From the NCBI GenBank assembly GCA_038373865.1, contig JAXGGA010001607.1, positions 82,276-146,275 on the forward strand: a DNA stretch of 64,000 nt, written 5' to 3'. The notes beneath the pieces are model-generated. The model was not told the origin of the DNA, searched no databases, and worked only from the letters and a program-made list of their open reading frames with translations. The stretch's first letter is position 1. Every line of letters begins with the position of its first letter. Shown one piece after another: positions 12,235 through 24,800 of the stretch. This DNA comes from Uloborus plumipes. Its lineage: Eukaryota; Arthropoda; Arachnida; Araneae; Uloboridae. The position numbers and the translations under genes were made by a program.

Positions 12235-12692
12235 GTTTACAAAACGACTGCTAAAATGTTACCATGGTTACAAGTAATGCCAAGCTATAAATGGAAATAG
12301 ATTACGTAGTTGGTAGGAACATATTTCTATATGGACCTGTATCTATTGTAACTAATTCGACTTTTTCTTCGTTAAGAAACTGTTCGAAATGAAAAGTTTT
12401 TGTGTGTGTTACTGAGAAAGAACTTTGATCTCAATGCTTTTGCTATTGCATGACTGACAAAGAGGAGAGACCTAAAGCTTATTTTTGTAAGCTGTTTTTG
12501 TGCAATTACGTCAAATGTATAACAATTCTGTTGTGGATTTCGCAATTGCAAATTGCATGCGTCCCAAAAAATTATCATCATTTAGATCCCAAAACCTCAC
12601 TTTGAAGAAACTATGAGAACGGAATGAGTTATTTTTCTTATTAATTATTCTTAATATTTTGACTTTAAAATTTCGTAAAAACTCTCGATAAA
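12235..12692. promoter_or_regulatory. Likely bidirectional promoter between kintoun and UPRT
   Basis: The start codons at 12234 (minus) and 12693 (plus) face away from each other with 458 bp between, and no repeat or other gene is recognised there. The 5' UTRs and promoters of both genes must fit here unless non-coding first exons exist. No clear TATA box stands out. Confidence 0.55.
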
Positions 12693-12826
12693 ATGTTGGA
12701 TATGCCTGACGTATTGAAGCCAGCTAATCTTAATGCTAATGTAAAGATTGATGAATTTGGCCCCAATTTTAAAGTAATTATGATGAATGACCAAATTAGA
12801 GAGCTGCAAACTGTTATCAGAGACAA
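12693..12826 (+). CDS. UPRT: UPRT exon 1
   Basis: ATG to the donor GTACGT after 12826, 134 nt, leaving two bases of a Lys codon. It encodes the variable N-terminus and IRELQTVIRD. A continuation of the open frame into a poly-T tract (to 12881) is intron. Confidence 0.9.
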
Positions 12827-15800
12827 GTACGTATTTTTTTTTTTTTTTTTTTTTGTTACATTCAAATTATTGAAATTGTAAGCTTGTTTTCTTTTGCTTG
12901 CTAGGAATGTTCATTACTTTTAGTTGCATGATCACAATAATTTTGGATGCTCTTTTAATCAGATTTTAGATAAACTTGCGTACCATAATTTGAAAGCATA
13001 ACATTTTCCCCAGTGGCGTAGGAACTTTGTATAAACAGGGGGAGCCCAGTGCAATGCCAGATCTTTGCGCTTTCGAGGGAGGGGGGAGACACACTTTTCG
13101 CCCCTTTACACACAAGCTCAATTATAAAGTCATAAATGTTCAAATAAACTTTTTGTGAAACAAAAGGAATTTAAAAACATTGCTAATATCTCTTTTCTCA
13201 GAAAGACAATTTTAACTACACTTTTGCATTTTTAATATGAACTCAGTTTTAGATGGAATATTTGCTCAGAAAGAAGAAATCTCAATCTTTTCTAACGGAA
13301 AAAATTCCAAATGGTACCTTTCAAAAAATGACGTTTGACAATTTTTGGTGATATTGCTTGAATTTCTTAGGAAAAGTACATAATTAAAACAGGTTTGAGG
13401 AAAAAAATGTGCTACAGAATGTTGTAGTAAAGAAATGTTACCGGGGGAGCTGAGCCGGTCTGAAATATTCCAGGGGGAGCCAGAGCTCCCCTGGTTCCTA
13501 TGCCCCTGATTTTCCCTCTGTAATTAAGGGACTGTGCATACACGTGATTCTTCGGCCAATTGGCGGAAATCAGCCAATTTGATTGGCAAAACATAGTTCC
13601 GTCCTTCTACCGAAAAAAATTTCCCATTCGCTCTAAAATTTTCATTTCATTTAGAATTTCCACGATCTCTAGACGAAGATAATGGGAGGCGACGGCGATC
13701 TACCCAGCTTTAAAAGGGAGCATTCTTCGCTTGCTTGGTTTTGGTTAGAAATTTCAATTTGAAAAAATAAATAAATAAAATAAAACAGAGTTAGAGAAAC
13801 CAAAATGATAAAAGTTAAAAATAAAAATATAATAATTTTTTACTAAATGCATTTAATAGCACTTTTGCCCGTCGAACCAACCAGTCACAACATGTCAAAT
13901 ATTTTCAGCCAAATTGTTTTGAAAGTAATCACATGTGTGCTGTGATAGTGTTGGAAATAAAAATTTAAATCTGGTTGTCATGGTGGTGACTAGTATAAGT
14001 TTCTAGACTTCAAAACAAAAACCTAGGTCCCAGTTTTAACGAATCAAATGTATATATATATATATCAAGATAATTTACTAAACACCCTCTCGATAAGCAC
14101 TGCTGTATACCACATACTGGCCATAGCAAGTTTGCAAAATGAAAAAAGAAAATGATTTCTCAAAGACAAAAATTATTGCATTAAAAAATTACTTTTACAG
14201 ATTTATCCTTCGGGATAGTTAGCAGTCTTAACCACGATAAGTCATGCAAGAAAAACTTTAATGTGATTCCAAACATTAGGCCTCGAAATTGGTACCTAAG
14301 GTTAGATATTTAGGCAGTAAATCAAAAAATTTTCCCAAAATACAATTTATGATCGCTATTTCTTCCACTGGACTTCAGTGCAAAAGCAAATCCAAACTGG
14401 TTCCCACTGGGAAACTATCTGTGGGTAGTCTTGTTTTCATAACTTTTTCCATTGGTACTTTGCTGTTATGGTACATATGTCAGGTCGCTTGGCAACTTGT
14501 TTACTTCCTTCTTTGGTGAAAATAAACGATATGTATAATATTTATTTCAAATGTCATGTTTGCTACAAATTTTCTAATTTGACATTTTATTGTTATTGAT
14601 GACTCAGAATATTTATTTGATAGACATATTTTTTAAATCTGACCATGGTCATTAGAGTGTTCAAAAAAAGAAAGTTGTTTTTTTTTGCATACCCTCTTTT
14701 TTGTGTTTTACTACTTCTTTACCTTGTAATAATTATAATGAAGATTATTATTGTTTTTCTATTAGAAATACAAGTAGAAGTGATTTCGTCTTCTATGCTG
14801 ATCGTTTGGTGAGTCTTAAAAATATTTTTCTATGATTTTATTTCATTTATGTTTTTAATTAATACTATTAAAAACATAAATATGTAATATCTTTTCCTGG
14901 GAAATTAGTACTATAAAAGTATAAAACTATTTTAAAGTCATCAATGTAAATGTAATAACTTGAATTCCTAAATTGAATTAGAAAAGAATTATTTATGTCA
15001 TCAAATCTCATTTGAATCCTGTTTTGTGACTGGAGAAAATAGTTCATTGCCTAAAACTATATGATCATACCGCACTTCTGTTTTAAAATTCTGTCTGATC
15101 TGAAATCCTGATAAGCCTTTTCTGATTTTTTGTCTTCTCATCTAAATTTCTTTTGAAGCTTTGTCAACACCGATTCAAACACTGAAAAGAACTATTTAGC
15201 TGTTTCTATTTATTTCTACTTTGGATTTCTGTAATTTGAGCTTCTTCTCAAAGTTTTTGTGCCTTTTAATCCAAATCATTGATTGCAATTCTTTCTCAAA
15301 TTTTCTATGTGCTTAGCAATTGAGTCTAAATTTAAATTGTAAATATCAGTTGTAGAATACTCTCTAAGTTTTGGAATCACATTAAATTTTCTTTTTCTTA
15401 GTGGGGGTATGTAGCTTTATATTTAATAATGGTATTTTTTTATGTTTTAGATACGACTGCTGGTTGAAGAGGGATTAAACCAGCTTCCATATAAAAGATG
15501 CACAATTACAACTCCAACGGGTAATATATATATTTTTTAATCTTCAACAAGCTTGTTTGAATTTGTATTATTGAAAGTAGGGTTTCCGCTATAGTAGCAT
15601 TTTTTGCAAAATGTAAACATACTATTTAAATTATGAAAATGAAGCGAGCAGGGCTCCCAAATGGTCCGTTTTTCCCGCCAAAGTCCGTTTTTTAGAGTTA
15701 AGTCCGTTTTAGACTGCTTTTTAACATTTTGGTCCGATTGGTCCGCTTTTATATTATTTTTACTTAAAAATCAACTTTTTTATGTTTTTCCTAAACATGC

Positions 15801-18800
15801 AGTGCCTCAGTCTTATTGAACCTGGTTTTCCCAAGTTATTTCGCTTCAGATTGTCGTCATAACTCCTCCTAAAACCATCGCAGCATGAAAGTTTTGCAAA
15901 CGGAGTGGTTTGAGGGAGGAGTTACGTCAAATTGAAGCAGAATGTTACCAATATTTTCTGGAACACAGGCCCCAAGTTTGTAAAGGTGGATGGACTTTCC
16001 AACTTCCCCCTCCCTCAGAAGGAAGACGCTAATAAGAACTATGTTGCTGTGAACAATCCTTTTTGCGAATTAAATCCAAAGCAATTTCGTGACTCATACG
16101 CCATTTTTTCACATTGCAAGCACCACGTGTTTGTAAGTTTTTATTCCGATTTCTGGACAGTGTTAATCAAATAAAAAATATTTTCGCCAGTTCTTTCCTA
16201 TTTGTCAGAAGATAGTCATTGTACTAGAATTGAAAATATTAAGCGATTTATCGTGACCACGTGTCACACGGAAGTGTCGCCATTTTTTGCTAAAATCAGC
16301 GGATCGCTATGTCGAAGTAACTTTTTCTCCCTCCTCCCTCGGAGATTCCCTTTTTTTAAATCTATTTCCTGGTTTACTTAAATATGCTCTTCTCTCTTTC
16401 AGAACTCTGAACTTCTTTTAGCTGAAATTGCAAGATATTGCTACAAACTTTCAAAAATCAAAATATTGAAAAATCGGCAAAATATTTTTTTTTTCCTTTT
16501 TTTTATAAATTTTATTTCTCAAGTTAGCTGTCTTGTCCCCCACCCCCTGGAATTTCTCGAATTTATATGAACTCCGAAAATCCGATTTTTTTTTGGGGGG
16601 GGGGGGATCGAATTGTTTCTAAAAATAATTCCTTTTTTTTTTAAACGGAAAAATCGGCCTATAATTTAGTACTTGCCGTACCTGCCTTATTTAACACTTT
16701 CTGTTAGTTATTTTTTCGATATCAAGAACTCATTTACTTAGTTTTTTCAAGACGTACCAATATCGTGCATGAACTTCGCCGAAAATTGCACGCAGTTTCC
16801 GAGGTTGCAATCCTTTTGCATCTTGTAAATATTTCGATTATTTTGAAAGTTGAGAGCTATTTTGACTTGTTCTTTCTTTAATATACTTAATTTAAGTTTC
16901 ATGTTAAGGTTTTTTTTTTTTTTTTTTTCTTTTTTCATATGGTTTTGCTTAAATATGTTTTTCTTCCGCTTTCAAAAAAGATTTTTAGTTGAAATTACAC
17001 GAAGAAATTTTTTGTAAACCCTGAAAATATTATTAGTTACATTTGGCAAAAATACCCGGCTTTTTTTTTCTTTTTTTAAGTCTCAAGTTTCAGTAATCAT
17101 CTCTTACACCGCTGCCAAGTGCGCTCCCCTCCGCCCAGTTTCTCGAAATTTTTTACGTACTCTTTTTCCAGAAAAGTCCTCTCTTGAAGATCAGTGTTAA
17201 ATGTGATAAATTGCAGTAACTGAAATATTTAAGATTTTCACCTAACTGAATTTTAAGTAATAGCTCATTTAGTAAAAATCTTTTCACCAATACCGTCTGC
17301 ATGCTTCGCCAAAAACTGGATGCAGTGTATCGGATTCCAATCTTTCTGCATCTTGTAAATATTTCATTTATTTTGAAATTTGAAAACTATTTTAACTTGC
17401 GTTTATTTCTATTATAACTTAAATCTTCTTATTTAAAGTTATATTGTAGCAGTTTATTTTTATTTTTCTTGTAACTTGACTTTAGCTCTCTACTTTATTT
17501 AGCTGTGATAACTATATACGTATGTAAAAGGTTTTTATTTATGAACGCATCGATTCATCGGCCACTTAGCTGGTTAAAAATAATCAGCTAATTTTCACCC
17601 ATTAATAGGTAGAAAAATGTATTTTTCAATTAAAATAACTCTGAAGTTTTCCTCTACCCAAAAAAGCTGCTGAATAAAATTATAAATAAATAATATTTTT
17701 AAACACAAGATGGTATGCTATAATGAGTAGTAATACTAAATTAAAATTTAAAGTAGTTAATTCCATCATTTCAAAAATTACTTTTTAAGTTAGTGCATTG
17801 GTGTTTAAATAGGAGTTATAAAGATCGTTAGTTACATAAGGTGATTGTGTCCTCACCCCCTCCTCATCCAAATATTTGTGTTAATAATTATTCAATTATT
17901 AAAAATAAATAATCGCTCACTGGAATAAACATTTCATTATCTAATTTTGAAAAGTCAGTTGTTCAGAAGATAGAGATGATGAAGAAACTATCATTAAACA
18001 TCATTGTTGCAGTTAATTCTCAAATTAGTTTCATGAATTAAACCTAAGGCAACTAATTTGCTTTTTGATGCTTTCCTGGGTTTAACTATAAATGGTCCTC
18101 CCAAGTCCTCTTTTTAATATTGAAGAGTCCTCTTTTTAACTGAAAATGGTCCTCTTTTACCCTTTTCATTAGCTAAAATGTGTTGGGAGCCCTGAGCGAG
18201 GCATTTTCGCTTTTTGCTTCAATATAATAACGGAATAATCCCAGAAATGAAGCAAGCATTGCCATATCACGATCTTATAAATCATAGACAACACGCATAA
18301 AATTCTATTAAAGTCAACAATATATTGTCTTAATAGGTATGTTCCCCAATAAATGTATTATTAGCTTTTTTTTAAGAACTTGTGTTCTTTCAATGTGAAT
18401 TACAATGTACATTTTCCTCTCTACTATGAATTTATTTCTTTGAGGATGTCATGGCTTAATTTTGAATTTAGCTTTCAGCAGAAGATGAAGCATAGTGAAG
18501 CAGTTAGAAAGACATGTAAACTTATTCATTAACCTTCAGCATTTTAGTATTTTGCTGAAATCGTTTCTCCAATTTTAGTTTTTTTCTGAAGAACTTTTAA
18601 GCTCAGCCGAAATCCTGATTGAAAGTGTTTTTGAATTATTGCTAAGATTATAGTCATAAATGATAATAAAGATAAAATATATGACATGTTTCGTACCAAA
18701 ATCAGCTCAAACCATCTTTAAAAATTGTACAGAGGACAAAAAAAATGTCACGTTTTGTTTTTGTAAAATAACTCAATCCACTCTCTAAAAATTAATTTTT

Positions 18801-21800
18801 CAATCAACCAGTAGTTTTTAGTTCTGAAAAGTGGGAGGGGGGCGGGGGCAAGACTTCATTACTTTTGAAAGTGAGGGACAGTTGCATCCCGTATGAGTCA
18901 CATATGTTCTTCTGTGCTGTAACAAATTTTTAACAAAAATTGGACTTAATGCAGTTAAAAAACATTTTCAATTCTGAATTTATTTCTTCTTTATAATCAT
19001 GCTATTTTTTCTTTAGGTGGTACCTATGAAGGACTGAAGTATTTAAAAGGAAATTGTGGTGTGAGCATAGTTAGAAGCGGTTAGTACTTATTTATATTTG
19101 TGTTGTTTTTTATGATTTATTTAGTTCCTTTTACGCAAGTATTTCAGTTTTAACGAGATGCTAAAAAACTGGATTTGTCTGCAAGAAATTCTAGATTAAT
19201 CCATGAATCAAAAATAATTTTGTAATGTGTAAAATGAAATCAGGAAATTGTCAAAAGTATCCTTTTAAGAATTCCAAGAATGCATAAAATATGAATAAAT
19301 AAATTTTGTATATTTATATTTTCTCTTTGCTTTCTCGAATGAAGTAAAGGCAGCTGTACGCTAACTTTCACTCAGATTTGATGTAAAATTTTCATTTTGA
19401 CTCAGGCCCGTCATTTAGGGGGCAGGGGGGTCAATTGCCCCCCCCCCCCCCCGGCTTTGGGAAATCAATGTATTTACATATAAGTGGGCATGGTTTTTGA
19501 TGTTTTCCGGTGAAATAGCATTGTGTTTGGACCCTTTGCCCCCCCCTCCCCCTGGAAAAACTTCAAATGACGTCCCTGTTTTGACTGTCTTTCGGTTAAT
19601 TTTGACTTTTTTTTTTGCATAAAGTCTTGTTATGTTGTTAATATGTTTCAGTTAAGCTAAGTATAGTTAACTGCCCGAAATTTCACTCTAAGCATTGTTA
19701 GTGTTTTTATTTCATCATGTATTAATGCTTTTCAATGTGCAGACACTGAAATATTTTTATGTACTAGCCTGAGTCTCTGAATCTGAAATTGAAGTATCAT
19801 TCTCAACCGAGTGCTCAGTGGTGCAGCCATAAGCACTGGCAAACTTCCATCCCCCCCCCCCCCTGGTTTTTGAGGGAAAATAATTTCAATTAAAAAAGGA
19901 ACATTTAATATTTTCCAAATTAAAAAACAAATTTTAAAATGTTATTTATTTTTTAAAATCATCTTAAACAAGGAGCAAACTACCAAATACTTAATCTACA
20001 AAATACACCATGAAAATTATTACTATCATAATTCATGTCTATGTGAATGGCCAGTAGGTTCAAGGGTGTGCACTTTCATCCTCTGACTTTGAAAAATAAA
20101 TTTTAGTTAAGTAAGAAAGGACTAACTGCAGAGTACCTAAAAAAAGGGAAAAATACATCATGAAAATTGCTAATCTAATTTTTATTTCCTCTAGCACCAG
20201 TAAGGAATGGTGCTTGTGGAAATAAAAACCACCCTCCCCCCCTCTGTTTTTAAGAATAAAATTAAATAAAATATAAATATTGACAAAATACAAAAAACTT
20301 TCAAAAACGACAAAATATAGCACACAAACTCACATTTATATCTACCAGCGCTTACAGGGGTGACGTAAGAGATATTTTCTGACCGAGACAAATTTTATTT
20401 TTTTTTAGTGTTCGAAGAACCTGTTGGCTCTTTAAAAATTTCATAGAGAAAAATACTGTATTAGAATTATGAGTGTTATTAAAAGAAAGAGACCAACCTA
20501 TTTCAAAATTAAGTAACGATTGTATAAGACATTATTTCCTCCTCTTTTCATAATATTGTTTTGGAAATTTTTTCCATCAAGCAATGCAACTTCTATTAAA
20601 ATTTAATTATCTGCACATTTATAATGCAGGGGAGGCAATGGAACAAGGATTGAGAGATTGCTGTCGCTCCATACGCATCGGCAAGATCTTGATTCAGAGT
20701 GACGAGGACACGCACGAAGCTCATGTGGTTTATGCAAAATTCCCGGAAGATATTGCCTCTCGAAAAGTGCTGCTGATGTACCCAATAATGAGTAAGTTTC
20801 TTTTCATTCTTACATGCAAGCTTCATATTTACATGTTTATGAGCCCTGTGGCAGAAAGCTGGAAACATTGTGGCAGAATCAGGAAGACAGTCTACAGAAA
20901 GATTTTTGTGATTGGGAGGGAAAAAAAGGCTAAGAAAAAAAAATAATATGAAACAGTCACCAGAAAAAAAAAAACCTATGAATCTATAGTATTAATGTTA
21001 ACAGTTTTATAAATATAAACACTTTGTGTTTCTATAAGAGGGTTGCATAGATATTTATTATTGAAGAATATTCTAGTGTTGCAGAATGAAAATGGTTCTA
21101 GAAAATTTGTCGCAGAAAGCTGAAAAAAATTCTGCCACAAGGTTTATGAGTACACGTTTATGAATGCTTGGGCCTCTTGCTTCATGCAATATACCACCAA
21201 CTCGTTGTTTTCTATGGATGGAATAAACGAGCCGGTGGTGCATTGCATGTTTCTGCCTTAGCCAGCCCTGGCTTAGGGCTTTATTTCTTGTTTCATGTAT
21301 CAAGCATACAGGCCCTAAAGCAGAATACTGCTAAATTTGAAACGTACGTCGCAGAACAGATATCTGAACTGCAGAACAATTCTGTTCGAATGTGAGGGAA
21401 AATTCTGGACATTTTCTGTAGAATTTCTGCAGAAAATGCAGTTTTCTAACTAAAAATACAATTTTGCTGAAATTCAGAACAATTTCTGCAGATTTCTTCA
21501 AATTAGAACAAAAATTAAAATTTCTGCAAATTATGCTTATTAGGCAGAAAATCAAAAAGTCCATTTTTTGCAACATTTGCAGGAACTTTAAATTTACTTC
21601 AAGGATAAAATCTGCAAAATTTGCACAAAATTACTTATATAGTAAAAAGATATTTGCAGCAAATCATGTTTGACTACACCTTAACTTTGTCTTATTATTG
21701 GCCATGTGCTGTTACATTGAGTGAAAAATTTGCTTCGAATGTGGTGTCCTGTCCAAGCATTCAGAGCTCTTTGATGTTTGGAGGAGCAGACATCGTGAAG

Positions 21801-24800
21801 GGTTTTACATTTTCTGTCAAGAATGTGTGGCTGGAATTTTAATTTTAGGCTTTGTTCTGCAATAAGACTGAGTACTGAACAATTACTCCTTTCATAGTCC
21901 TGTATGAAACAGTTTTGATTTCAGAATCATGGTTATTGAAAAAGGTCATGTTTCAACGTTTAATGTAGTGTACAGTGCTTAAAGTACTTGCAGAACAATT
22001 TTGGTCAAATGATTTTACGCTGCAGAACATCATGAAGTATTCTGTTTTGGGGCATACAGGGTTGTAACCAGACTTTTGTTTTGGAGAGAGTTTTACCAAA
22101 AACATTTCTCATGATCCCTCATGAGATGATTGATAAAATTTGATTTCATGCGTATATTCTATTCACTTTTGCTTCAATAGTTCATTTACATGAGGGGGTG
22201 CTGCTTTAAGGGCATTATCATGATCAAATCTAAAGGATGACATATCTATTAAATGATGAAAGCAAATGTGATGGATGCACTACCCCTGTTAAGTATTCGA
22301 TATCTTCTTAATAACTCAATATAATAGATTCGTGTGCCCATGTATACATATTCCAATATCAACACTTTTTAACCTAATATTTTTTGACAGTTTTAAAATA
22401 TGTGAAATAAGAGTTTGGTACTGTCAAATTCAAAGTATTTGAATGTTTTTGTTCGTGTCAGGTATTCAAAATCTGAAGGAAAATGCTATATTATTTTGTA
22501 AGAAATCGTGTTCATAATAAATGCACTAAAAATAATTCTGCGGATAAAGCACTGAGATTGTACAATTCTTCAAATATAATAATTCTGTTTTTAAAATCAA
22601 ATTGAGAGAAAATTAGTTTTAATATGATCTTTATCAAAAATGACATCATTCACAATCTCAAGAAAAAAAGCTAAGTTTTCAAAGTTATTCCCAGTTTATG
22701 TCAATTGCTGATTTTATTTCTTTTTATAAAATGTCTTTTTAAATATTATATCGTAGGCAGAAAAAAATTTAAGTAAAAAAGGTATGTACCCTCTGGGGTC
22801 TATTGTAACTTTTAAGGGGCGATTTTTCTTTCCTTAATAAAAAAAATTATTTTTACACAATTTTTTTTTCATTATTTTTCCTGTCCATTAAACACTGTTT
22901 GTAACCAGTTTTCAAAATATCTTTGTGAAAAATAATGTCAGGCATTAATGGGTTAAAGAACAATATTTTTTCAATTATTTTTCAGCTGATTAATTGGTCC
23001 AATTTTGCCAATTATTAATAATCGGCAAAGTGGCCGGTGCATTCCTAGTTTGAACCCTAAACACCCACCCCTTCAAAAATACAGCCCTTGAAGCGTAATA
23101 CTTACTATGGAGTTGCTAACTTCTGAAATACAGTTGGTTCTTTGTTTAATGACTTTCTCTATTTAAAGACGACTTTTCTCAGTATTTATTGTTTAAAAAT
23201 TAGCATTTTAATTCCTAGTAGCATTTTTAAAAACCCTTCTTTTTTAAATTTATGCCATTGAATTGCCTTTGCATGGAATTCCCCTCACTTGAAAACATCC
23301 AAACTTTGATAAATTTGGATTTTACGTAAAGGGGTAGATAGATATATCCAAATGTCTTGAACTACACGTAAATATGTGATTCTACAAATTTGGATATTAC
23401 AGAGTTTTCAAAAAAAATTGTTCCTCTATTTTAGTCTACTGAAAATTTTTAAAAAGTCAGTTTTTTTTTTTAAATCACTAAATTTGCAAATAAATACTTT
23501 ATCTCTGTCCATCATATTAATTATCCTAAGGCTGTTGGTTTGAGTTTTAATTTCGAGTAACGTTATTGAAAATATAAATCTATGCTATGGAAATACCGTT
23601 GACTACAATTTTTTCCCCTCACTTGAAAACATCCAAACTGTTAATAATTTGAATGTTACGTAAAGGGGCAAATAGACATAACCGAATGCATTGGACTGAA
23701 CAGTAATGTGTGGTTCTGAAAATTTGGTTCTTACAAAGCTCAAAGAAAAATGGTTCAATTTGTTTAAAAAGTAAAATGTTAACTTTTTAAATTATTAAAA
23801 AGATAATGTATAAATAAGTGTCTTGCCTTTGCTTTACATAAAAACATGAGGGAAATTCGTAAATATTTTTGCATATTAAAATCATTCTGATTCTTAATTA
23901 ATTTAGACGATTTGAGTTCTACTATAATGAAAGCTTTAAATTTGAAAATTCAACTTCTTCCAAAATTTTGTGCTACTCAAAAAGATGTTTGTATGGATAA
24001 CAATACAACAATCAATAAAGCTAGTTAGTTTTACTGCATTAATTATATTATGCAGCAAAATATGGCTATTCATCAGATTAATCTCTTTCATGACCTCAAT
24101 CACTATGAAGCACTCGAAACCCAAAAACATTACTAGTTCCTATTTTTGACTCTTTTGTGCTCTAGACACATAAAAGTCTGATGCATTTTCTCTAATTGTT
24201 TAATATTTTCCTAATGCTTTCATAAAGATTATAGCGTAATGTCAGAAAAATTCAATACTCAGCTAAGGTCGTTAATTATTTGCAGTTAAAAAATTTAATT
24301 TTAATTTCTAGTAAAACTTTTTGAGTTATTTTTATAATGTACGTTATGAGAATTGAGAAGTGATCTATTGGTCTTTGCCTCAAACCACTCCCCTCTCTTG
24401 AAAACATCCAAGTTTTTTATAATCTGGATGTTACGTAAAGGGGTAGATAGATATACCCAAATGCATTGAACTGTATATAAATATGGTTCGGAAACTTTGG
24501 TTATTACAAAGCTCAACCAAAATTATGTTTTGTTCCTCTATTTTATCATTTGTTGGGGGAAAAGTTACCTCTTGAGATAATTAATAAATAATGTACAAAT
24601 ATATGCCTTGCCTCTGTGTTGTATAAAAACATGTACATAGCATAGCTTTGTCTGGGTTGCTGCATTTTTTCCTTTTCTTTTCTTTCTTTCTTTTGTGATC
24701 TTGAAAAAGTTATACTTGTGTTGGTTAATAACTATTCAAATTTTTAACTCCTTGTGTAACCAAATCACATTTTTTAAAGAAATAAAATCTTTTGAATTAA

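Noticed and set aside
12665..12865. Minus frame opposite UPRT exon 1
   Set aside because: Shadow of the exon extended by a poly-T tract read as lysines.
15932..16174. 80-codon plus frame
   Set aside because: It lies inside the 15649-18194 element, shows no transposase motif and has atypical composition.
20596..20868. Minus-strand frames opposite UPRT exon 5
   Set aside because: Shadows of a well-supported exon.
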